Counted from the stretch's first letter, positions 1 to 7,524 are shown. The stretch: 9,542 nt of DNA from DAIRVC01 sp036803025 (GCA_036803025.1 DAIRVC010000100.1:1-9542), one strand, 5' to 3'. Translations and numbers: made by a program. The notes: generated from the sequence alone by a model not told the origin.

Positions 1-1115
1 AGGCACATCAGCAGGACACCGGGGAGGCGTGTGCGCGCCATGGCGCGTTGTCTGAACCAGGCCAGCAGCATCCAGACAGGCACAATCACCAACCAGGCGC
101 GGGCGCTGGTGTAGAAGTACTGCGAGATGCCCAGCGCAAAGCCGGCGAGTAGAAACGCACCACGTCGGTTGGTCGTCCAGGCCCGGAAGAGCGCGCCCAC
201 CAGGAGGGCCGCGCTCAGGCTGTCCCAGACGTTGTTGAGGGCGGTGCGGCTGAAGTGGATGTGGAGCGGGAAGGCCGCCATCAGCGCGGCGGAAGCGAGG
301 GCCACTGAGCGCCCGAAGAGCGGCCGGGCGAACCACCAGACCGCGGCCACCGTCATCGCTCCCGCGACCGCTGACGACAACCTGGCCGGCGCGACACCGC
401 GGCCGAGAACGGCCATTGGCAGGGACTGAAGGAACGTGGACAGGGAGGAAAAGGAGAACCAGGCGACGTTGAACAGGTTGTTGCGAGCCCCGCTGACGAA
501 CTCGAGCGCCTTCAGCGACGCGGCACCCTCATCGCCGGTGAACAGCCAGGGGATCCCCTCCAGGTCGACGGTCCGCGCGGCCAAGCCCCCCACCGTCAAC
601 AGGACAACCGCGGCGAGCTCCAGGCGGGGCCAGGATCGGATCGGCCCGATTTCGCCCCGGAGTCTCCCGGCGCCGACCCACACAGCCGCCCAGGCTGCGA
701 TCCACAGACCGACCGCCAGGGCGGGGAGGGCCATCCGATCCCCATCGCCAGCCGACGTCCAGGCTGCCCAGCTCAGGAGGGGCGCAGCCGCGAGGATCAG
801 GAGCTGGCCGCGGTTCACCCCAAGCCACGCAGACAACCGGATCAGCCTAGTATCGAGGCGGGCCGGAAGCGCGCCCCGGGCGAGCGCATACACGCCCAGC
901 GCCGAGCTCGCTGCCCCAACGGCGATCAGCGCGATCGCCTGCCAGGACTCGTCGCCGGGGGTCCGCGCCAGACAGACTATACCCAGAGCGGCGAAAAGAG
1001 CACCGCCGGCCAAGATTTCCAGCGATAGCCGGCGTGGTGCGCGGCCACTCATCGGCAGCCGCCGGCGCCGGATTCGCAGCTTGGCCACTGGGAAAGGCGG
1101 CCGCGGATCCGGCAT
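1..1115 (-). CDS. GT-C fold membrane glycosyltransferase (GT39/PMT-like), C-terminus outside window
   Basis: This is an open minus-strand frame of 371 codons that runs off the left edge without a stop, so the C-terminal part is missing. The start ATG at 1113-1115 has an AGAGGG ribosome site 8 bases upstream. A second Met at residue 22 is less well supported. The product is very hydrophobic, with likely membrane spans near residues 35-52, 58-80, 103-118, 130-150 and 165-182. These are followed by the acidic pair D195-E196 in LFTGDEGAAS, the hallmark extracytoplasmic catalytic loop of GT-C enzymes that use polyprenyl-phosphate sugars. A second motif, HFSRTALNN (288-296), matches HSRTAFDYN in the neighbouring gene, so the two are divergent paralogues. 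Family knowledge suggests transfer of a sugar to lipid, glycan or protein on the outer face of the membrane; donor and acceptor are unknown. In typical family members the DE loop follows the first membrane span, so the roughly 165-residue N-terminal extension is unusual. Confidence 0.82.
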   Translation of the reverse strand, partial: MPDPRPPFPVAKLRIRRRRLPMSGRAPRRLSLEILAGGALFAALGIVCLARTPGDESWQAIALIAVGAASSALGVYALARGALPARLDTRLIRLSAWLGVNRGQLLILAAAPLLSWAAWTSAGDGDRMALPALAVGLWIAAWAAVWVGAGRLRGEIGPIRSWPRLELAAVVLLTVGGLAARTVDLEGIPWLFTGDEGAASLKALEFVSGARNNLFNVAWFSFSSLSTFLQSLPMAVLGRGVAPARLSSAVAGAMTVAAVWWFARPLFGRSVALASAALMAAFPLHIHFSRTALNNVWDSLSAALLVGALFRAWTTNRRGAFLLAGFALGISQYFYTSARAWLVIVPVWMLLAWFRQRAMARTRLPGVLLMC

Positions 1116-1123
1116 GACCGGCA

Positions 1124-1129
1124 CCCTCT
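1124..1129 (-). promoter_or_regulatory. Ribosome binding site of the left-edge glycosyltransferase
   Basis: AGAGGG on the minus strand lies 8 bases ahead of the ATG at 1113-1115. It is the reason for choosing that start over the internal Met at residue 22. The surrounding 118-base gap (1116-1233) holds no convincing promoter or terminator, so the gene is probably read from the upstream glycosyltransferase transcript. Confidence 0.55.
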
Positions 1130-1233
1130 GAGGCGGTTATTGTTCCCCGAAGGATCTCGGATAGGCGTTGACAATGGCTGCTCGCTCTGCCGGCCGGCCA
1201 GTAGGTCGAGGACCGACCAGGCGCATTCCGTTT

Positions 1234-3561
1234 CTATTCGAGCACGAGTTCCCGAACATGTATCTTGGCGGACTCACCTGCGTTCAGGTGCAGGATCTCG
1301 ATCTCCAATCGGGCGATGGCGAGCGGCGGGTGCTCGAACACCATCTCAACGGTAGGGTCGGGCGGGAGGCCCTCGTACGTCGCCGTGGAAACCATGGGTT
1401 CTTCTTCATCCGCGGCGTACAGGCGCACCACCAGGGAAAAGTCCATGCTCCCGGTTGTCAACCGCAGGGCGCGCAGCGGCCTGGGCAAATCGAACGCCAA
1501 GCTGAGGACCATCGGGTTGGCCTCGAAGCCTCGGACAAAGGTGTAGGTGTCGCCGTCGAACAGGTGCTCGGCGCCGCCGCTGTCGAAGTAGGGATGCTCA
1601 ACGGTCATCCGTTCTCCGTTGACCGTGATCGTCTCGACCACCGGCCGCAGGCGGGCGGCGCGCTCCTGGGCGAACAGCTCGTCGGCGACGGCTGAATAGG
1701 TCATGTGGAGCAGGTAGAACCCGGGACTGCCGTCCGGATAGGGGATACTCCCGAGGGTGCGCAGCTCGCCCACCTTGGGGCTGGCGCGCAGCTCGTCGAC
1801 CTCGTTCGCGGTCAGGATCAGCAGTGGTTCGTCGCTCAGTTCTTGGCGCTCCTCCAACAGGGCGTTCGTCGAGGTCTGGTATACGGGAGCCCCATCGGGG
1901 AAGAAGAAGCGGAGCAGCACGTCGGTTCCGTTGGCCCAGTTGGCGGAGATGAGCACCCTTGAATCAGGATTGGCCTCAAGGTACTCCTCGGCGGCGCTGA
2001 AGATCTGTTGTGCGCCGAACTGCATGCCGCCCATTCCATAGTCCCGGTACCACAAAGGGCCATTGCGGAGCGCGGTGGCAAGCAGGCCAAGCGAGCCGGC
2101 CGCAAGGATGGCGAAGAGAACAAGATGTGCTGCCAGCGGCCGGAGTCTGCGACCGGCGTATTGAACGACGTCCTCGATTCCCAGACCGGTGAGCAGGGCG
2201 GCCGGGATGACGAATGCCATCGCACGCGTGACGCCCAATCCGACGATGGCCGCTCCGACCGGCGTGACGAGCAGGGCTGCGAGCAGAATGCGGTGGGCCG
2301 CCGACCGCAATCTGCGAAGCGTCTGGACAAGGCCGAGCAGTGCGAAGGGGAAGGTGACCCAGAGAATGTGGCCGAATCCATCCATGGAATGGCGCGGCAG
2401 GTCTTCAGCGTGAGGCAAGTACCAGTAGGCGGGGCTCAGCGAGCGCGCGTACAGGCTGACGAACTGAGAGAGCTTCTCGGATATCGGGAGGCTGTGCAGC
2501 CAGTAGGAGTCGAGTTGACGCAGCTGTGTCAACGTGTCCTGCGGATGCTCGATGCGGAAGCGGAGATACGGGGCGGCCAGGGCGATCAGGAACACAGCCG
2601 CGGGCAGTGCCGTGCGACGCTGCTGCCAGTGATAGCGAAGATCCAGGATCAGGAGCGCCACGCCGCCGGCCAGCATGAGAGCCTGACCGGGCGTGTAGCT
2701 GTAGAACGTCAGAGCGCCGAAGAGCAAGGCCGGGTAGAGGAATCGCGCGGAATCGGTGCGGTAGCGCAGGTACGCGTACAGGAACCAGGCGAAGAAGGAC
2801 ACCATCAGGTTGTAGTCGAACGCAGTCCGACTGTGAAGGAACCACACCGGGGTGATCGCCATCCAGAATACGCCGGACCACCAGGTAGCGGTGCGGAACA
2901 CCCGCTTGAGCGTCAGGGCGACGGCCGCTGAGCCGAGAAGGGAGATCAGCGCCGGTCCCGCCCGGTTGACCAGGATGGACTTTCCGAGCAGCCAGGTAGG
3001 AAGCAACTGGAGGTAGATGGAGGGTCCGATGCAGAAGCGTCCCCCGCTTTCGAAGTAGGTCGGCAGCAGGGTGCCGAAGTAATCGTGGAAGTTGTCGCGC
3101 AGGAAGTCGGCCGCCAGGACCGACTGTACGGCCTCATCGGTGAAGAAGTAGATGGGGAAGTCCACCAAACGGTACAGCCGCGTCAGGGCGTAGATCCCCA
3201 GGGACAGGATGAACAGGATCGTCGGCCAGCCGCCCACGTTTCCGGATCGGCCCTGCCAGGCGTTGGCGAGGCGGCCGGTCAGCGCGGCCAGGGCCGAGCG
3301 CGCGGTTGCACGGGTGCCGGTGGCAATCCGGCTGGATGGCGCACTGCGTCTGACTCTGACGGTCGGTGCGGATGCGGCTGCGGGGATCTGCAGGCTGATC
3401 CGGTGTTTGCCCGCCTGCGCCTCGCGCGGAATCCCCACCGATAGGAGGACTTCCTCTCCGGGCGACAACTCGACGACGAGCCGCCGGCCGCCGGTCTCGC
3501 CCGGCGGGCTGCTCTGATCATCCTCGGGCGGCCCTTCGGGGCGGGGGTCTCGTTCTGCCAT
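1234..3561 (-). CDS. GT-C membrane glycosyltransferase with C-terminal discoidin-like domain
   Basis: The product has 775 residues. Residues 1-110 are soluble, with a segment at 27-60 (ELSPGEEVLLSVGIPREAQA and onward) that resembles the NEW3/Ig-like sandwich pattern. About ten membrane spans follow from residue 112 to 495. D142-E143 in FFTDEAVQS sits just after the first span, as expected for the catalytic loop of GT39/PMT-type enzymes, and HSRTAFDYN is at 243-251. Residues 500-640 form a soluble extracytoplasmic region. Residues 645-775 look like an F5/8 type C (discoidin, galactose-binding-like) sandwich: HLFDGDTYTFVRG at 666-678 and alternating hydrophobic strands to the end. The likely role is sugar transfer from a polyprenyl carrier on the outer membrane face, with the terminal domain binding glycan. 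Substrate is unknown. No clear ribosome site precedes the ATG at 3559-3561; the nearest GAGG is 13 bases away. The gene begins only 35 bases after the acyl-CoA dehydrogenase stop, so co-transcription is likely. Confidence 0.85.
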   Translation of the reverse strand: MAERDPRPEGPPEDDQSSPPGETGGRRLVVELSPGEEVLLSVGIPREAQAGKHRISLQIPAAASAPTVRVRRSAPSSRIATGTRATARSALAALTGRLANAWQGRSGNVGGWPTILFILSLGIYALTRLYRLVDFPIYFFTDEAVQSVLAADFLRDNFHDYFGTLLPTYFESGGRFCIGPSIYLQLLPTWLLGKSILVNRAGPALISLLGSAAVALTLKRVFRTATWWSGVFWMAITPVWFLHSRTAFDYNLMVSFFAWFLYAYLRYRTDSARFLYPALLFGALTFYSYTPGQALMLAGGVALLILDLRYHWQQRRTALPAAVFLIALAAPYLRFRIEHPQDTLTQLRQLDSYWLHSLPISEKLSQFVSLYARSLSPAYWYLPHAEDLPRHSMDGFGHILWVTFPFALLGLVQTLRRLRSAAHRILLAALLVTPVGAAIVGLGVTRAMAFVIPAALLTGLGIEDVVQYAGRRLRPLAAHLVLFAILAAGSLGLLATALRNGPLWYRDYGMGGMQFGAQQIFSAAEEYLEANPDSRVLISANWANGTDVLLRFFFPDGAPVYQTSTNALLEERQELSDEPLLILTANEVDELRASPKVGELRTLGSIPYPDGSPGFYLLHMTYSAVADELFAQERAARLRPVVETITVNGERMTVEHPYFDSGGAEHLFDGDTYTFVRGFEANPMVLSLAFDLPRPLRALRLTTGSMDFSLVVRLYAADEEEPMVSTATYEGLPPDPTVEMVFEHPPLAIARLEIEILHLNAGESAKIHVRELVLE

Positions 3562-3596
3562 CCGGGTGCGGGAGCCTCGGTTGGGGCCGGCGGCCG

Positions 3597-4784
<1,188 letters not shown>

Positions 4785-4790
4785 GCGGGA

Positions 4791-4795
4791 CCTCC
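4791..4795 (-). promoter_or_regulatory. Ribosome binding site of acyl-CoA dehydrogenase
   Basis: GGAGG on the minus strand stands 6 bases before the ATG at 4782-4784, an ideal arrangement that fixes the start. Confidence 0.7.
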
Positions 4796-4823
4796 GAGGT
4801 TGAGTGCAAATCAGGATGCGTCG

Positions 4824-4852
4824 ATTATAGTGCAGCCGGGCGGATGCGGGAT
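4824..4852 (-). promoter_or_regulatory. Candidate sigma70 promoter for acyl-CoA dehydrogenase
   Basis: A perfect TATAAT lies on the minus strand at 4824-4829, in an otherwise GC-rich 132-base gap (4785-4916). Transcription would start near 4817, giving a leader of about 30 bases. The hexamer 17 bases further upstream (4847-4852, ATCCCG) is a poor -35 match, so the promoter may depend on an activator, or the match may be fortuitous. If real, it separates the dehydrogenase and glycosyltransferases from the export cassette upstream. The rest of the gap shows only short palindromes. Confidence 0.45.
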
Positions 4853-4916
4853 GCCGCGCGCTAGCGAGGCTCGGGCGATGTCAGGTGGCGGGAGGTGGAT
4901 CAGGCCGGATCGAGGA

Positions 4917-5366
4917 CTAGGGAATGCTGATTTCCGTCTCACACGACGGGTGGCCGGAGTCGGCCCCGCCCTCGCCATTGCAGACGTCGGTATCCTGGCC
5001 GCCCCTTAGCCTGTCGTCGCCGTCACCGGCCAGGATGATGTCGTTGCCTTGCTGTCCCTGAACGTCGTCGTTTCCGCCCCCGCCCAGAATGCAGTCATCG
5101 CCCGCCTGGCCCTGGATGGTATCGCCCGCGGCAGTTCCCAGGATCAGGTCGTTGCCGGCTGTGCCCAAGCTTCCCACAACAATCGAGGTAAGGTCGAGTG
5201 CGGCGCAGGCGGCGGGCCTGAGCGCATTGGCGGTGATGGCCTGGCTCAGATCGTCGACGCGCGTATCGGGGACGGTGTTGGTGGTGGCGAACGCGCCCAG
5301 CGTCCCGGCCGCCAGAAGCAGGAGGCCGAGCATCGCCAGCAGCCCAAGAAAGCGCCGTGTCCCCAT
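4917..5366 (-). CDS. Small exported RTX-type calcium-binding repeat protein
   Basis: The product has 149 residues. Residues 1-26 form a leader with Arg4-Arg5 followed by a long Leu/Ala core and GTLGAFATTN, which resembles SipW-processed TasA-type leaders. NTVPDT follows at residues 30-35. From residue about 69 to 134 there are back-to-back GGxGxDxUx-like nonapeptides (AGNDLILG, AGDDCILGG, GGNDDVQG, QGNDIILAG, DGDDRLRGG), which in known RTX proteins fold into a calcium-loaded beta roll. Four cysteines (54, 92, 129, 142) could form disulfides outside the cell. The ATG at 5364-5366 has GAGG 5 bases upstream (5372-5375), and only 26 bases separate it from the stop of the signal peptidase gene, so the two are probably co-transcribed. 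RTX proteins usually leave through type I secretion with a C-terminal signal; this one has an N-terminal leader, and no ABC exporter is nearby. The likely role is a surface or released Ca-binding protein; actual function is unknown. Confidence 0.82.
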   Translation of the reverse strand: MGTRRFLGLLAMLGLLLLAAGTLGAFATTNTVPDTRVDDLSQAITANALRPAACAALDLTSIVVGSLGTAGNDLILGTAAGDTIQGQAGDDCILGGGGNDDVQGQQGNDIILAGDGDDRLRGGQDTDVCNGEGGADSGHPSCETEISIP

Positions 5367-5392
5367 GTGCGCCTCGAACGATCGGGCGAGGG

Positions 5393-6964
5393 CTACGTGC
5401 GACTCGCCCGCCGCTTGGCCTCCGTTGGACCGGGGGCCGCTCCCAGGTGGTAGAGCGTCCCCCCGTCGTCGACGTAGTAGTGGTGCTCTTCGCCGTCGGC
5501 CACATGCAGGATCATGCGGCCGTTCTTCTCCGCCAGCCGCGCCAGGTCATCAAAGGCGATCACTTCGATCGTCGCTTTGCCCTTGCTCGAGGGCGCCTCC
5601 CTCACGTCGATCAGCTGCGAGGCGTACTCGATGCGGGTGCGCGCGTAGCCGCCGGCCCGGAAGGCGCGCAGGCTGGGCAGGCCCAGGTAGGCGATCCCGG
5701 CCAGGCAGAACAGCAGGCCGATCGTCCCGATCCAGCGTGCGGTGACGACGGTCAGGTCAAGGCCGAGGATCGAGAGGGTTGCCGGAACCAGCGCGCTGTG
5801 GCTCACGAAGCCGGAGGCCATCGGCCGCAGCGGGTCGCTGTCCGACAGCGGATCGCCCTGGCGCAGGTACAGCTCCAGATCGTCGATGGTGAAGGGCAGG
5901 CGCGGCCGGAAGGAGTCGCTGAATTCCTCGCCGCCCAGCATGCCCTCGAGCTCGATCCACGGGATGATGTCCACGGAGTAGGCCTGCCGGTCGAGCGCCG
6001 TACGGGTCTCCAGGAGCGCGATCGCCTGGCGGACCAGGCCGAGATCCACGCTCCCCGAGAGTGTCAGCTCGCGGCCGGCCACCGGCGATTCCGGTTGCAG
6101 CACGATCGTGCGCCGCCAACCGTTCGGTTCGCTGAGCTCCAGGAGCATACCGGCGCGGCCGGTCAGTTCGCCGTCGGCCGGTGACTGGAGGTCGTATTCG
6201 AATTCGATCTGGAACTGCGGCACGAGCTGGTGGAAGACCGGATCGCCGCTGTGGATCTCGCCCCCGGCATACACGCTGGCCGGGCCGCCGGCGTGGTAAG
6301 AGAAGACGCCCATGTGCGCGTAGGGGATGTCGTCCGGTGTGGAGACGTGGGTCGGACGGGCGAAGGCCACGACGGCCAGGATGAGCGCGCCCAGGCCGGC
6401 CGCCGTCAGGACGAAGACCGGACCATCGAGCACTTCCAGGCGATGATCTCCCGCCGTCGGAGAGCTCCTTCGATCGGATGGATCCCGTTTCGCCATATGC
6501 CCTCGACCGTTCCGAACAGTCATCAGAAAGATGAGCGCGAAAGAGACCGATAGGACAGCCAGGCCGGTCGGGCTCCGCAGCTGGCGCAGCGCGTGCGCCC
6601 CGCCGGGGAGCACCAGCCAGGCTTTGCCGACCACTTCCTGCGGGGTCGGCGCGTAGGAGTCGAGCCAGTCGTTGCTGTCGCCCTGGAATATGTAGCGATC
6701 ACCCTGTCGATCGACGATGCGGTGAATCACCGGCCCCACGGACGGGTGGCGGTAGGTGGCGATATCGCCCACGGCATAGGTCTGCGCCTGCCGCACGACC
6801 ACCAGGTCGCCTTGGCGGAGGGCCGGCTCCATGCTTGCCCCGGCCACCATGACGTAGGCGGCCTGGCCGCCGAATGCGGTGGGGGCCAGCGCGATCCAGA
6901 TGCAGGCCATGGCCGTCAGCGTGGCGGCCGCGAGCAGGTTGCGGGCGAACGCTCTGGGCAGCAT
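5393..6964 (-). CDS. Signal peptidase I (S26, SipW/ER type) fused to a DUF5305-like membrane domain
   Basis: The product has 523 residues. Residues 10-30 are a membrane anchor. Residues 35-125 are the peptidase: GASMEP with nucleophile S44, GDIATYRHP, H81 in VIHRIV where bacterial enzymes have Lys, and GDSND (95-99). This Ser-His-Asp set marks the SipW/ER/archaeal branch. A second span (131-149), a short charged linker and a third span (182-202) lead to an outer domain (203-405), a fourth span (407-428) and a cytoplasmic tail (429-523) ending in VDDGGTLYHL. From memory, this second half matches DUF5305, known mainly from haloarchaea. I chose the ATG at 6962-6964, with AGAGAG just upstream, because the frame's earlier ATG at 7136-7138 would overlap the preceding gene and add a non-conserved segment. 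The gene sits between two small leader-bearing proteins, which are its probable substrates. The peptidase assignment is firm; the DUF5305 assignment is moderate. Confidence 0.88.
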   Translation of the reverse strand: MLPRAFARNLLAAATLTAMACIWIALAPTAFGGQAAYVMVAGASMEPALRQGDLVVVRQAQTYAVGDIATYRHPSVGPVIHRIVDRQGDRYIFQGDSNDWLDSYAPTPQEVVGKAWLVLPGGAHALRQLRSPTGLAVLSVSFALIFLMTVRNGRGHMAKRDPSDRRSSPTAGDHRLEVLDGPVFVLTAAGLGALILAVVAFARPTHVSTPDDIPYAHMGVFSYHAGGPASVYAGGEIHSGDPVFHQLVPQFQIEFEYDLQSPADGELTGRAGMLLELSEPNGWRRTIVLQPESPVAGRELTLSGSVDLGLVRQAIALLETRTALDRQAYSVDIIPWIELEGMLGGEEFSDSFRPRLPFTIDDLELYLRQGDPLSDSDPLRPMASGFVSHSALVPATLSILGLDLTVVTARWIGTIGLLFCLAGIAYLGLPSLRAFRAGGYARTRIEYASQLIDVREAPSSKGKATIEVIAFDDLARLAEKNGRMILHVADGEEHHYYVDDGGTLYHLGAAPGPTEAKRRASRT

Positions 6965-6982
6965 CGTCTCTCTGGCGCAGTC

Positions 6983-7017
6983 GGGGCACAACCACGTTCC
7001 GGCTGTGGCTGTGCCCC
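6983..7017 (-). promoter_or_regulatory. Strong intergenic RNA hairpin between exported-protein gene and signal peptidase gene
   Basis: Arms 6983-6995 and 7005-7017 pair as eight perfect base pairs (GGGGCACA with TGTGCCCC), one A-C mismatch, four more pairs (CCAC with GTGG) and a possible wobble, around a loop of about 7 bases. It lies 30 bases after the stop of the upstream gene and 18 bases before the peptidase ATG. No T-run follows on the minus strand, so it is not a standard intrinsic terminator. An attenuator or a 3'-end stabiliser that keeps the peptidase less abundant than its substrate is plausible, but inferred. Confidence 0.6.
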
Positions 7018-7047
7018 AGTCTGACTCCGATTGGCGCCCGACGCAAT

Positions 7048-7410
7048 CTAGTTGGCGGCCACGACGCGCAAGTTGGTGGCCAGGAGCACCGACTGGTTCA
7101 GCCCCGAGCAGGTGACATTCATCCCGGCCGGGGTGCATGAGGACCAGCTGGTTCCGCCGTCGAATGAGATGTACACCTCACTCGCGGCCGCGCTCAGGGT
7201 GAAGCTCACCGCATCGATGTCGGCCGGGTTCCCGTCACCGTCCAGGTCGTACACGATGCTGCTGACCGTGTAGCCCAGGATGTCCCCGTCGCCGTCGCCG
7301 GCATAGGTATCAGGGACGGTGTTGAGCGCGGCGAACCCGTAGACTGCCGCTGACAAGATCAACGCCAGGATAATGACCCCCATGCTGCGCAGCCGAAGTA
7401 CACGTTTCAT
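7048..7410 (-). CDS. Small exported protein with SipW-type leader and NTVPDT motif
   Basis: The product has 120 residues. The start ATG at 7408-7410 has a near-perfect AAGGAGG ribosome site 4 bases upstream, which rules out the longer frame that begins at 7509. Residues 1-9 are basic (MKRVLRLRS), 10-27 are a hydrophobic core, and NTVPDT lies at 30-35, the same residues as in the RTX protein encoded at 4917-5366. The mature part is acidic at first (YAGDGDGDILGYTVSSIVYD), then a beta-rich stretch (IDAVSFTLSAAASEVYISFD) and a Cys pair (C92, C101) consistent with a disulfide. DLDGDGNPADID (55-66) resembles an EF-hand/dockerin calcium loop. I recall similar SipW-leader proteins with GYTVS and IDSVSFTL motifs in actinobacteria and Chloroflexota, but know no assigned function. 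The strong ribosome site and first position suggest high expression. It may be a surface or matrix protein, by analogy with TasA. Confidence 0.78.
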   Translation of the reverse strand: MKRVLRLRSMGVIILALILSAAVYGFAALNTVPDTYAGDGDGDILGYTVSSIVYDLDGDGNPADIDAVSFTLSAAASEVYISFDGGTSWSSCTPAGMNVTCSGLNQSVLLATNLRVVAAN

Positions 7411-7414
7411 CGAT

Positions 7415-7421
7415 CCTCCTT
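7415..7421 (-). promoter_or_regulatory. Ribosome binding site deciding the start of the small exported protein
   Basis: AAGGAGG on the minus strand lies 4 bases before the ATG at 7408-7410. It is the strongest ribosome site in the window and argues for the 120-residue product over a 153-residue one with a non-signal-like N-terminal extension. Confidence 0.75.
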
Positions 7422-7490
7422 GAATGGATAAGGCCAGTCTCGCGACTTGCCGGTCTGCAACCATCCTATCGCAGGCAATGGCCCTGTTGC

Positions 7491-7524
7491 CCTTACAGGC
7501 TCCAAACATCAGCGGTCTGTAAGG
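7491..7524. repeat. Perfect 8-bp inverted repeat in the divergent intergenic region
   Basis: CCTTACAG (7491-7498) and CTGTAAGG (7517-7524) are exact reverse complements separated by 18 bases. The pair lies in the 231-base gap (7411-7641) between the divergent exported-protein gene and gatC, 81 bases upstream of the former's ATG and about 60 bases upstream of the gatC promoter -35. It could be an operator for a dimeric regulator or a stem in the leader RNA. I could not identify a convincing promoter for the minus-strand gene in this gap. Confidence 0.45.

Noticed and set aside
436..1131. Long plus-strand open frame opposite the left-edge glycosyltransferase
   Set aside because: Arg/Ser/Ala/Pro-rich product with no domain pattern or ribosome site; the minus frame gives a clear membrane protein with family motifs, so this is a high-GC shadow.
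1168..1173. TTGACA on the plus strand, a perfect -35 hexamer
   Set aside because: No suitable -10 lies 16-18 bases downstream and no plausible plus-strand gene follows.
1203..1217. GGTCG-N5-CGACC hairpin between the two glycosyltransferase genes
   Set aside because: Only five base pairs and no T-run; too weak to call a terminator in GC-rich DNA.
2008..2931. 307-codon plus-strand open frame inside the second glycosyltransferase
   Set aside because: Charged, low-complexity Glu/Gln/Arg/Gly product opposite a convincing 775-residue gene; a shadow frame caused by GC-rich codon use.
5357..6184. 275-codon plus-strand frame opposite the DUF5305-like half of the peptidase fusion
   Set aside because: No promoter, ribosome site or domain pattern, and it lies fully within a well-supported minus-strand gene.
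6965..7138. Upstream extension of the signal peptidase containing a CPDC zinc-ribbon-like sequence
   Set aside because: The Cys pair is encoded by one arm of the intergenic hairpin, and the extension would overlap the preceding gene by 91 bases; the signal-anchor start at 6964 fits the family better.
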